Assembly: GCF_030268965.1 (NCBI RefSeq)
Contig: NZ_BSSE01000028.1
Coordinates: 31,760 to 95,759 of the forward strand
DNA length: 64,000 bases
DNA from: Microtetraspora sp. NBRC 16547
GTDB taxonomy: Bacteria; Actinomycetota; Actinomycetes; Streptosporangiales; Streptosporangiaceae
Direction of reading: 5' to 3'
How positions within the stretch are numbered: position 1 is the stretch's first letter; each line of letters opens with the position of its first letter. A model generated the notes under the pieces. It made no database searches. It had not been told where the DNA came from and saw only the letters and a list, made by a program, of their open reading frames with translations. The position numbers and the translations under genes were made by a program. Below are positions 50,871 through 58,345 of the stretch, one piece after another.

Positions 50871-51974
50871 ATGCAGAAGCGTCTGCTTCTCCCCCTCGGC
50901 GGCCTCGTCGCCGCCACCGGCCTTCTCGCCGCAGCCCTGGTGACCCCCGCTGGGGCCGCCTCGACGGTGTCGAAGGCGAAGCTCGCCTCCGCCACCCAGG
51001 CCGGCGACGTCATGAACTTCTGGACCGCGGACGGCGGTGCCAACCTCAAGGCCGCCAAGGCGTACGGCGTCGAGCACAAGAGCGTGCCGAAGCACGTCTC
51101 CACCGGCGGCCCCGCGACCGACGGCAAGCCCGGTGTCGTCCCGGCGATCGGTGACGAGAAGAAGGTCGTCGGCAAGTCGAAGAACGTCAACCTGCCCAAG
51201 ACCGTGGGCCGCGCGTTCTTCGTCATCGACAACGACGTCTACGCCTGCTCCGCCTCCTCGATCCAGTCGCAGTACCGCAACCTGGTCGCCACGGCCGGCC
51301 ACTGCGTCTACGACATCGAGAGCAAGAAGCAGACCGTGGACAAGTGGGTCTTCATCCCCGGCTACTACGACGGCAGGGCCCCCTGGGGCGTCTACGTCGG
51401 CAAGCAGGCCTTCACGCACTACGACTTCGACGTCTACGAGGACGCCGACCGTGACTACGCCTTCGTGACCGTCTACAACGGCATCGGCTACGACTTCGAC
51501 AAGAACGTGCATGTCGACCTCGGCCCGCTGGGCAAGAACGTCGGCGGCCAGGGCTTCGCCTACAACCAGAAGGTCGGCCAGCCCGTCTTCGCCTTCGGCT
51601 ACCCGGCCGCCCCGCACGACGACGGCAACTACGTCTTCACCGGCGAGAAGATGAAGTGGTGCTACGGCAAGCCGGTCTACCCGATCGTCGAGAGCAGCGT
51701 GAAGGTCGAAGAGCAGATGGGCCTGAAGTGCTCGATGACCGGCGGCTCCTCCGGTGGCCCCTGGATCCTCAAGTACAACAGCAACCGTCGCCTCGGCTAC
51801 ATCAACGGCGTCACCAGCCTCGGCGGTGACACCGACGGCAACAAGCGCAGCGACATGATCACGTCGGCCTACTTCGACGGCGAGACGTACGGCGTCTACC
51901 GCGCCGCCTTCTCCCTGTGGTCCGGCTCGCTCGTCAAGGCGGACGGCTCGGTCGGCATCACCGAGACCAAGTAA
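50871..51974 (+). CDS. Secreted trypsin/V8-like serine peptidase, array member 9 (complete triad)
   Basis: Exported protease precursor of 367 residues: signal peptide MQKRLLLPLGGLVAATGLLAAALVTPAGA, a propeptide (DVMNFWTADGGANLKAAKAY), linker, mature domain from VGRAFF. Triad His144 (NLVATAGHC), Asp195 (DRDYAFVTV) and Ser294 (GSSGGPW) is complete. Both cysteine pairs are present (YACSASS...GHC; KWCYGK...LKCSMTG). Only about 10 residues stand where members 2-7 have the variable insert. GDTDGNKRSD is a possible Ca loop. It looks like the ancestral, active form. Confidence 0.88.
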   Translation: MQKRLLLPLGGLVAATGLLAAALVTPAGAASTVSKAKLASATQAGDVMNFWTADGGANLKAAKAYGVEHKSVPKHVSTGGPATDGKPGVVPAIGDEKKVVGKSKNVNLPKTVGRAFFVIDNDVYACSASSIQSQYRNLVATAGHCVYDIESKKQTVDKWVFIPGYYDGRAPWGVYVGKQAFTHYDFDVYEDADRDYAFVTVYNGIGYDFDKNVHVDLGPLGKNVGGQGFAYNQKVGQPVFAFGYPAAPHDDGNYVFTGEKMKWCYGKPVYPIVESSVKVEEQMGLKCSMTGGSSGGPWILKYNSNRRLGYINGVTSLGGDTDGNKRSDMITSAYFDGETYGVYRAAFSLWSGSLVKADGSVGITETK

Positions 51975-51996
51975 CGCGTCCTCACTTGAGGAACGT

Positions 51997-52023
51997 GAGG
52001 CCCGGCTCCGGCCGGGCCTCTTT
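51997..52023 (+). terminator. Terminator after array member 9
   Basis: GAGGCCCGGC (51997-52006), loop TCCG, GCCGGGCCTC (52011-52020), then TTT. Confidence 0.85.
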
Positions 52024-52079
52024 CTCGTGCCCGGCCGCCTGTTCCGAGCCCGGCGCGAGCGCCGGGCTCAGCACGGGGA

Positions 52080-53264
52080 TCAGCGTCGGGCGACGCCGTC
52101 CAGGCGGGCCTGCTCGGCGACGGCCGCGATCACAGCGGGCGCGACACGGGCGTCGAACGGCGAGGGGATGACGTAGTCCTCGGACACATCGTCCCCGACC
52201 ACCGCCGCCAGCGCGGAGGCCGCGGCCACCTTCATGTTCTCGGTGATGGTCGTGGCCCGCACGTTGAGCGCGCCGCGGAAGACGCCCGGGAAGGCGAGCA
52301 CGTTGTTGATCTGGTTGGGGAAGTCGGACCTGCCGGTCGCGACCACCCGCGCGTGCCGCCTGGCCACCTCGGGGTGGACCTCCGGAGTGGGGTTGGACAG
52401 CGCGAAGACGATGGCATCCGGGGCCATCGACATGATGGCCTCCTCGCTCACCGTCGAGCCCGAGAGGCCGATGAACACGTCCGCCCCGCTGAGAGCCTCC
52501 TCGGTGGAGCCGGTGAAGCCCGCCTTGCTGGTGTCCCTGGCCAGGGCCTCCTTGACCGGGTTGAGGCCCTCCCGCCCGGTGTAGATCACACCCTTGGAGT
52601 CCGCGACGGCGACGTCCCCGATGCCGGCGCCCAGCAGGATGCGGGTCACCGCCACGCCGGAGGCCCCGGCGCCCGCGATGACGGCCCGCAGGTCGCCCAG
52701 CGTGCGCCCGGTCAGCCGGGCGGCGTTCTGCAACGCAGCGAGGGCGACGATGGCGGTGCCGTGCTGGTCGTCGTGGAAGACCGGGATGTCCAGCAGAGAG
52801 CGCAGCCGCTCCTCGACCTCGAAGCAGCGCGGAGCGCTGATGTCCTCCAGATTGATGCCGCCGAACGACGGCGCGAGCCGGACCACGGTCTCCACCAGCG
52901 CGTCCACGTCGGTGCAGTCGAGGCAGATCGGCACGGCGTCGACGCCCGCGAACTCCTTGAAGAGGAGCGCCTTGCCCTCCATGACCGGCATCGCCGCGGC
53001 CGGGCCGATGTCGCCGAGCCCCAGGACGGCGGTGCCGTCGGAGACCACCGCCACGACGTTGGAGACCCAGGTGTAGTCGTTGACGAGTTCGGGCGTGTCG
53101 GCGATGGCGGTGCAGACCCGGGCGACGCCCGGCGTGTACGCCAGGGAGAGATCGTCCGCGTCGCGGACCGGGATGGTGGAGCGGACCTCCAGCTTGCCGC
53201 CACGATGCAGGGCGAAGGCCGGATCGACGTCGAGAGCGTCCAGAGAATCGGAAGTAACAGTCAC
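52080..53264 (-). CDS. NAD(P)-dependent malic enzyme
   Basis: Oxidative decarboxylase of malate to pyruvate, about 394 residues, of the short prokaryotic type. Seen: FALHRGGKLEV, LSLAYTPGVARVCTAI (Tyr), VVSDGTAVLGLGDIGPAAAMPVMEGKALLFKEFAG (catalytic Lys), ISAPRCFEVEERL and PVFHDDQHGTAIV (metal acids), VIAGAGASGVAVTRILL (nucleotide-binding) and FALSNPTPEVHPEVA. The start is uncertain: GTG 53264 gives 13 residues before DPAFALHRGG, about as family members do, but no strong ribosome site is visible; the ORF extends to 53390. It converges with the protease array. Confidence 0.9.
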   Translation of the reverse strand: MTVTSDSLDALDVDPAFALHRGGKLEVRSTIPVRDADDLSLAYTPGVARVCTAIADTPELVNDYTWVSNVVAVVSDGTAVLGLGDIGPAAAMPVMEGKALLFKEFAGVDAVPICLDCTDVDALVETVVRLAPSFGGINLEDISAPRCFEVEERLRSLLDIPVFHDDQHGTAIVALAALQNAARLTGRTLGDLRAVIAGAGASGVAVTRILLGAGIGDVAVADSKGVIYTGREGLNPVKEALARDTSKAGFTGSTEEALSGADVFIGLSGSTVSEEAIMSMAPDAIVFALSNPTPEVHPEVARRHARVVATGRSDFPNQINNVLAFPGVFRGALNVRATTITENMKVAAASALAAVVGDDVSEDYVIPSPFDARVAPAVIAAVAEQARLDGVARR

Positions 53265-53535
53265 AGCGACCCCAGTGTCACGAGGAGTTCCTTCGGTAGA
53301 CGCCGCAAAGAGCGATCCGGCCCGGGCTTCGGTAGCCGCCCGGCGGCCGTCGCGGTCGACGGTCGTCTCTTTGGGGGGTACGGGGGTCACCCGTTGTTTG
53401 ATTGTGCCACATGATGAGATCGCGGCCTGCGAGGTTGCCGGGTTAACAAAGTGTCAGATTTATTGCGTATGCAATCTAACCTGCGGCATGTAATACTCGA
53501 TTTCCGGTCTGATCACTTACAACCGTGGGTCGCAC

Positions 53536-54090
53536 GTGGACTTCACCTCATACGCCAAGCTCGCCGTACTCCTTGTTAACGAGCGCGACCGGCTGAGATC
53601 CCTCGATTCCCTGCGCGAGCTGCTCATCGAGACTGGCCGCACCGAGGCCGCCGCCCGCGCCACCCGCCGAGATCTGGACGCCGTCTGCGAGCTGCGCGAG
53701 GAGCTGACCGGCGTCTTCGAGTCCGCCGCGAGGGGTGACGGAGCCGACGCGGTCGAGCGGCTGAACGGGCTCCTCGTCCGACATCCCGTACATCCCCAGA
53801 TCTCCGGCCACGACGGCCAGCCCTGGCACATGCACCTGACCGAGGGCGGCCGGGTGGCCGACACTCTCGCCGTGGGCTCCGTCATGGGTCTGGCGACCGT
53901 CGTCACCAGCCTGGGCATGGACCGCCTGGGGATCTGCCAGGCCCCCGTCTGCGACAACGCCTATCTCGACACATCGTCGAACCGGTCGCGCCGCTACTGC
54001 TCGGAACGCTGCGCCAACCGGGTCAACGTCGCCGCCTACCGGGCGCGCAAGCGCGGCGCGGCGAGGCGGAAGGCGACGCGCGGCCAGTAG
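53536..54090 (+). CDS. CGNR zinc-finger (ABATE-domain) regulator
   Basis: Protein of 184 residues. An N-terminal stress-regulator-like helical domain (LAVLLVNERDRLRSLDSLRELLIE) is followed by a C-terminal zinc finger with CQAPVCDNAYLDTSSNRSRRYCSERCANRVNVAAYRARK, in which CANR replaces the usual CGNR. The family consists of putative transcription factors; targets are unknown. The GTG start at 53536 gives MDFTSYAKLA. The last 55 bases overlap the 3' end of the oppositely oriented sodX gene. Confidence 0.85.
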   Translation: MDFTSYAKLAVLLVNERDRLRSLDSLRELLIETGRTEAAARATRRDLDAVCELREELTGVFESAARGDGADAVERLNGLLVRHPVHPQISGHDGQPWHMHLTEGGRVADTLAVGSVMGLATVVTSLGMDRLGICQAPVCDNAYLDTSSNRSRRYCSERCANRVNVAAYRARKRGAARRKATRGQ

Positions 54091-54371
54091 CGCAGCACCA
54101 CCCGTCCGACGATCTCGGACTCCGGCACCGCCCCGAAGTCCCAGCTGTCCCGCCGTCCCGGCGCGTTCTGGTTGTCGCTCTCCAGCCACCAGCCCTCCCC
54201 GGTACGGCGGAACGCCCGCTTGACGATCAGCCCGTGCGGCCGCCGCGCCACCACCAGGTCACCCTCCCTGACAGTGGCGCCGCGCCGCAGGAGCAGGCAG
54301 TCTCCGGGACGCAGGACAGGCAGCATCGAGTCGCCCACGACGCGCACTGTGGTGAGCACATCCCCCTCCAC
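54036..54371 (-). CDS. sodX: Nickel superoxide dismutase maturation protease (signal-peptidase-like)
   Basis: S26-family peptidase of 111 residues. The Ser/Lys dyad is visible in VVGDSMLPVLRPGDCLLL (Ser) and HGLIVKRAFR (Lys), followed by ESDNQNAPGRRDSWDFGAVPESEIVGRVVLRYWP. Small soluble members encoded next to sodN remove the NiSOD propeptide to expose the His1 nickel hook. The GTG start at 54371 gives MEGDVLTTVRVVG. It is divergent from sodN by 67 bp. Confidence 0.87.
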   Translation of the reverse strand: MEGDVLTTVRVVGDSMLPVLRPGDCLLLRRGATVREGDLVVARRPHGLIVKRAFRRTGEGWWLESDNQNAPGRRDSWDFGAVPESEIVGRVVLRYWPRVAFRLAAPRLRAR

Positions 54372-54438
54372 ACTTGGCTTTCCGAGACGAGTAAGGTCGG
54401 TCCTGGACAGTGCTTCACAGCATTAAGGAAGGATTCCG

Positions 54439-54840
54439 ATGCTCGCACGACTGCTGCGGCCCAAGCACGAGGCGTCCGCCCACTGCGACCTGCCGTGCGG
54501 TGTCTACGACCCCGCCCAGGCTCGCATCGAGGCCGAGTCGGTGAAGGCCATCATGGTCAAGTACGCCGACAACGACGACCCCGTGTTCCGCTCCCGCGCT
54601 CTCACGATTAAGGAAGAGCGCGCGGAGCTGGTCAAGCACCACCTCTGGGTGTTGTGGACCGACTACTTCAAGCCGCCGCACCTGGAGCAGTACCCTCAGC
54701 TTCACCAGCTGTTCTGGGATGCCACCAAGCTCGCGGGCGCGGCCGGTGCGAAGGGCACCGTCGATGTGGCAAAGGCCGACGACCTCCTTGCAAAGATCGA
54801 CGAGATTGCGAAGATCTTCTGGGAGACCAAGGCCGCCTGA
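54439..54840 (+). CDS. sodN: Nickel-containing superoxide dismutase
   Basis: Superoxide dismutase of 133 residues. A 14-residue propeptide (MLARLLRPKHEASA) precedes the nickel hook HCDLPCGVYDPAQ, in which His1, Cys2 and Cys6 bind Ni. The four-helix body includes ESVKAIMVKYADN and TIKEERAELVKHHLWVLWTDYFKPPHLEQYPQLHQLFWDATKLAGAAG. It works with the adjacent sodX protease. ATG 54439 has AAGGAAGG upstream. The short shared divergent region probably holds both promoters. Confidence 0.95.
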   Translation: MLARLLRPKHEASAHCDLPCGVYDPAQARIEAESVKAIMVKYADNDDPVFRSRALTIKEERAELVKHHLWVLWTDYFKPPHLEQYPQLHQLFWDATKLAGAAGAKGTVDVAKADDLLAKIDEIAKIFWETKAA

Positions 54841-54854
54841 GCCTGAGACGTCCT

Positions 54855-54885
54855 GACCCCGCCCGGTCCATGACCGCGCGGGGTC
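54855..54885 (+). terminator. Hairpin after sodN
   Basis: GACCCCGC (54855-54862) pairs with GCGGGGTC (54878-54885). Confidence 0.6.
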
Positions 54886-55039
54886 CGGCATTTTCGGGGC
54901 CGTCCGCAACCGGAGAATTCACCCGGACCCTCCTCCAAGATCGCGACAATCGGCGCGTCCCAGCCGAGCAATCGCGGGCCAGTGGCGGTAGGTTGCAGTG
55001 AGCGGCAGTGCGCCGGCTCGATATGGGGCGAGGAGGAAC

Positions 55040-55465
55040 GTGACCGAGGAAACCGAGACGCCTGCGGTGGATCTGGCCGGGATCCGCGACGCGGTGAGCG
55101 TCCGGCTGCCCGCCGTGAGCGCCTATCTCTCAGTGCTGCGTACGGCTACCGCCGGGCTCGCGGCCCGGCTGGACTTCACCCTCGACCAGATCGAGGACCT
55201 CCGCATCGCGGTGGACGAGGCCTGCGCCATGCTCCTGCGGCAGGCGGTGCCCGGCACCGACCTGGTCGCGGAGTTCGAGCTCACCGGGCAGGAGATGACG
55301 GTCCGGGTCGAGGTCAACACGGTCGGTGCGACCGCTCCGAAACGCGATGACTTCGCCTGGATGGTGTTGACCGCGCTCGCGGACGACGTGGACGCCATCT
55401 CCGACTCCCCCGATCACACGGCGATCGTGCTGCGTAAGCGCCGAGGCGCAGCGAGGCCGGCGTGA
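55040..55465 (+). CDS. Anti-sigma factor serine kinase (RsbW-like)
   Basis: HATPase_c protein of 141 residues. The N-box region is DFTLDQIEDLRIAVDEACAMLLRQA; a reduced G-region and a C-terminal DHTAIVLRKRR follow. Such proteins bind a SigB/SigF-type sigma factor and phosphorylate an STAS anti-anti-sigma factor, which is not encoded here. GTG 55040 has AGGAGG upstream. Its stop overlaps the sigma gene start (GTGA), the typical anti-sigma/sigma arrangement. Confidence 0.88.
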   Translation: MTEETETPAVDLAGIRDAVSVRLPAVSAYLSVLRTATAGLAARLDFTLDQIEDLRIAVDEACAMLLRQAVPGTDLVAEFELTGQEMTVRVEVNTVGATAPKRDDFAWMVLTALADDVDAISDSPDHTAIVLRKRRGAARPA

Positions 55466-56262
55466 CGGAAAGGACTCGTGCCATGGCCTCCGGCGACTCG
55501 GCGGTTCCCGACCGCGTGCGTGCTCGCGCGCTCTTCGGGGAGCTCGTGGAGCTGCCGGCCGACGACCCGAGGCGTCAGCGCATCCGCGACGAGCTCGTCG
55601 AGCTTCACCTCCCGCTGGTGGAGTACCTCGCCCGCCGTTTTCGTAACAGGGGCGAGTGGCTCGACGATCTCACCCAGGTCGCCACGATCGGCCTGATCAA
55701 GTCGATCGACCGCTTCGACCTGGGCCGCGGCGTCGAGTTCTCCACCTACGCGACCCCCACCATCGTCGGAGAGATCAAGCGTCACTTCCGTGACAAGGGC
55801 TGGGCGGTCCGCGTGCCGCGCCGGCTGCAGGAGCTCAAGCTCTCGCTCACCAAGGCGATCAGCGAGCTGTCGCAGCGGGAGAGCCGCGCGCCCACGGTGG
55901 CCGAGCTGGCGGCCCACCTGCAGATGACCGAGGAAGAGGTCCTCGAGGGCCTGGAGTCGGCCAACGCCTACTCCACCGTCTCCCTCGACGCGCCCGATTC
56001 CGGTGACGATGACGCGCCCGCCGTGTCGGACTCGCTCGGCATCGTGGACGAGTCGCTCGAGGGCGTCGAATACCGCGAGTCCCTCAAGCCGCTGCTGGAG
56101 CGTCTGCCGCCGCGCGAGAAGCGCATCCTGCTGCTGCGCTTCTTCGGCAACATGACCCAGTCGCAGATCGCGACGGAGCTGGGCATCTCGCAGATGCACG
56201 TGTCCCGGCTCCTCGCCCGGACCCTCGCCCAGCTTCGCGAGGGCCTCACCGCGGAGGACTAG
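55462..56262 (+). CDS. SigB/SigF/SigG-type RNA polymerase sigma factor
   Basis: Sigma factor of 266 residues. Region 2: LHLPLVEYLARRFRNRGEWLDDLTQVATIGLIKSIDRFDLGRGVEFSTYATPTIVGEIKRHFRDKGWAVRVPRRLQEL. Region 3: RESRAPTVAELAAHLQMTEEEVLEGL. Region 4: RLPPREKRILLLRFFGNMTQSQIATELGISQMHVSRLLARTL. This is the stress/sporulation class of actinomycete sigma factors, held inactive by the upstream RsbW-like kinase. GTG 55462 is coupled to the preceding stop. Confidence 0.92.
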   Translation: MTERTRAMASGDSAVPDRVRARALFGELVELPADDPRRQRIRDELVELHLPLVEYLARRFRNRGEWLDDLTQVATIGLIKSIDRFDLGRGVEFSTYATPTIVGEIKRHFRDKGWAVRVPRRLQELKLSLTKAISELSQRESRAPTVAELAAHLQMTEEEVLEGLESANAYSTVSLDAPDSGDDDAPAVSDSLGIVDESLEGVEYRESLKPLLERLPPREKRILLLRFFGNMTQSQIATELGISQMHVSRLLARTLAQLREGLTAED

Positions 56263-56650
56263 AAGACTGCCCGTCCTCGCCCATCAGCGCCTTCGTGGAC
56301 TGCGGGGCCAGGAGTGTCACCAGGGCGATCGCGGCGGCCACCACCAGCGGTATGCCATAGGCGTACTGCTGAGACTGGATCAACGTGATCGCCACGGGCA
56401 ACGCGAAGATCTGGGTGACCACACCGGGTCCCCTGGTCCAGCGGAAAACCTGGAGAACCCCCCAGGCGACCCAGAGCAGCCCGGCGCCGACCAGGATCCC
56501 GAAGGCCGCGACGAAGATCGAGCTGGCCAGGTCGCTCGGCTTTCCGATCACGGTCTCGACGGCGACGTACCCGCCCAGGGCCAGGGCGGCGAGGCCCTCG
56601 ACGGCCACCACGACGGAGGCGACGGTCAGGGTCAGAGGTCGGCTGTTCAC
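56246..56650 (-). CDS. Small integral membrane protein
   Basis: Protein of about 134 residues with four hydrophobic segments: LTLTVASVVVAVEGLAALALGGYVAV, LASSIFVAAFGILVGAGLLWVAWGVLQV, VVTQIFALPVAITLIQSQ and GIPLVVAAAIALVTLLA. It ends in a charged MGEDGQSSSPPR tail. It resembles uncharacterised actinobacterial membrane proteins of this size. GTG 56650 is preferred; TTG 56671 is an alternative. Its end overlaps the 3' end of the sigma factor gene by 17 bases on the other strand. Function unknown. Confidence 0.75.
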   Translation of the reverse strand: MNSRPLTLTVASVVVAVEGLAALALGGYVAVETVIGKPSDLASSIFVAAFGILVGAGLLWVAWGVLQVFRWTRGPGVVTQIFALPVAITLIQSQQYAYGIPLVVAAAIALVTLLAPQSTKALMGEDGQSSSPPR

Positions 56651-56709
56651 AGCGGCCAACCCTAACAACACGGGTGGTAGGGCATGGTTCGTGCTCTACC
56701 CTTCAGGGC

Positions 56710-57702
56710 ATGCGGGCTCTCCTTGTCGTCAACCCCAAGGCGACGTCGACCAACCATCGCACGCGGGACGTACTGATGAGAGCGCTCGGCGCCGCGATGG
56801 ACCTGACCGTGGAGGAGACCGGTTACCGCGGCCACGCGGCGATGATCGCCGGTACGGCCCACGCGAAGGGGTTCGACGCCGTCGCCGTGCTGGGTGGCGA
56901 CGGCACGATCAACGAGACGGTCAACGGCCTGCTGCGCGCGCAGCCCGTGGCGCACGCGGTCGAGCGGCCCGCGCTGATCGTGATCCCCGGTGGGAGCGCG
57001 AACGTCTTCGCCCGGGCTCTCGGGTTGCCCAACAACCCGGTCGAGGCGACCGGAGCGGCGCTGGAGGCGCTGCGAGACGGCCGCCGGCGCACGATCGGGC
57101 TCGGCGAAGCCGTCTGGGAGCATGACGTTTCGCACGGCGATCCAGAGGTAGAGCCGCGGACAGGCCCGCGTGGGTCACGTTATTTCACATTCTGCGCTGG
57201 GCTCGGATACGACGCCGAGGTCGTCCGGGCCGTCGAGGGGTTGCGAAGCGCCGGCTGCAAGGCGACGCCCGCGTTGTACGTGAAGACGGCGATCAACCAC
57301 TACTTCCTGACCGATCGTCGCCGTCCGGCCATGGTGCTGGAACGTCCACGGCACGCGCCGCAGAGCCGGATCTTCCTGGCGATCGTCTCCAACGCCGCGC
57401 CGTGGACCTACGCCGGGTCCCGTCCGATCAACCCGACGCCCTGGGCGGGCTTCGAGACCGGGCTGGACCTGCTCGGGCTGCGGAAGATGGGACTGGGGTC
57501 CGTGCTCAGCCTGGTCCGGCAGATCATCGGGGAGCGCCCGGGGTTGCCGACGGGCCGGCACCTGGTCCAGACCCATGACGAGGAGGAGTTCACTCTCTCC
57601 GCCTCCCGCCCGGTCGCCTTCCAGTTGGACGGTGACTACCTCGGAGAACGCGAACGGGTGCTTTTCCGGTCTATCCCGGACGCATTACAAGTTCTCGTCT
57701 AG
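56710..57702 (+). CDS. Diacylglycerol/lipid kinase family protein
   Basis: Protein of 330 residues of the DAGK-catalytic (YegS/DgkB/LCB5) family. Seen: MRALLVVNPKATSTNHRTRD at the N-terminus, GFDAVAVLGGDGTINETVNGLL (the GGDGT nucleotide site), LIVIPGGSANVFARALGLPNNPVEA, FCAGLGYDAEVV and ending DGDYLGERERVLF. It phosphorylates a lipid such as diacylglycerol or a related alcohol. ATG 56710 with TTCAGGGC upstream. Confidence 0.87.
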   Translation: MRALLVVNPKATSTNHRTRDVLMRALGAAMDLTVEETGYRGHAAMIAGTAHAKGFDAVAVLGGDGTINETVNGLLRAQPVAHAVERPALIVIPGGSANVFARALGLPNNPVEATGAALEALRDGRRRTIGLGEAVWEHDVSHGDPEVEPRTGPRGSRYFTFCAGLGYDAEVVRAVEGLRSAGCKATPALYVKTAINHYFLTDRRRPAMVLERPRHAPQSRIFLAIVSNAAPWTYAGSRPINPTPWAGFETGLDLLGLRKMGLGSVLSLVRQIIGERPGLPTGRHLVQTHDEEEFTLSASRPVAFQLDGDYLGERERVLFRSIPDALQVLV

Positions 57703-57983
57703 ACCGTTGCATGCGGTCATAGTGTGACGCATCCGACAGCCATAACCGGCAAAACCTTCCCCCAAACCTCTTGTGCGGTCTTGGCCTGCCTGAAAAGCTA
57801 AATGCGACGTCGGAACGTAGGACCTTTGCGGAGGCCACCGCCCCCCGGAGTGCCCCGGCGATCATTGGACCCAGCCCGGTACGACCCAAGTTCCGGGCGA
57901 AAGTTCGCAGCAGTTAGTGAAAGACTTCACAAAGTTGACGGTCAGGAGCCGCGGAAGGCTCCACTTACGAAGGAGTGGAACGC
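57703..57983. promoter_or_regulatory. Upstream region of the WhiB gene
   Basis: A 281-bp gap without a gene. Long leaders are common in front of wblE/whiB1-like genes. The AT-rich part near 57890-57950 (AGTTAGTGAAAGACTTCACAAAGTT) is the likely promoter region. Confidence 0.4.
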
Positions 57984-58238
57984 ATGGACTGGCGCCACCG
58001 CGCTGCCTGCCGTGACGTGGATCCCGAGCTTTTCTTCCCGATCGGCAACACCGGCCCCGCGCTCATGCAGATCGAAGAGGCGAAGCAGGTCTGCCGGCAG
58101 TGCTCCGTCATGGAGTCCTGCCTGAAGTGGGCGCTTGAGTCCGGTCAGGACGCCGGCGTCTGGGGCGGTCTGAGCGAGGACGAGCGACGCGCCTTCAAGC
58201 GCCGGACGGCCCGCGCCCGCGCCCGCGCGAACGTCTGA
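57984..58238 (+). CDS. WhiB-family iron-sulfur transcription factor (WhiB1/WblE-like)
   Basis: Protein of 84 residues. Cluster cysteines are in HRAACRD, KQVCRQCSVMESC; the G(V/I)WGG turn is GVWGGLSEDERR, and the DNA-binding basic tail is AFKRRTARARARANV. The close match to MDWRHRAACRDxDPELFFPIGN is typical of the essential WblE/WhiB1 type that binds the housekeeping sigma factor. ATG 57984 with AAGGAG upstream is preferred over GTG 57975. It is convergent with the histidine kinase, an arrangement also found in streptomycetes. Confidence 0.92.
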   Translation: MDWRHRAACRDVDPELFFPIGNTGPALMQIEEAKQVCRQCSVMESCLKWALESGQDAGVWGGLSEDERRAFKRRTARARARANV

Positions 58239-58319
58239 ATTTTCCCCTGCACGACCGCGCATACCACCGAATGCGCCAGGATCATCATTTCGCGGTTGTC
58301 GCGGTCACATGAAAGGCGA

Positions 58320-58345
58320 GGGTCGCGTCCCAAAGGACGCGGCCC
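58320..58345. terminator. Bidirectional hairpin between whiB and histidine kinase
   Basis: GGGTCGCGTCC (58320-58330) and GGACGCGGCCC (58335-58345) pair with one G-U. Confidence 0.65.
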
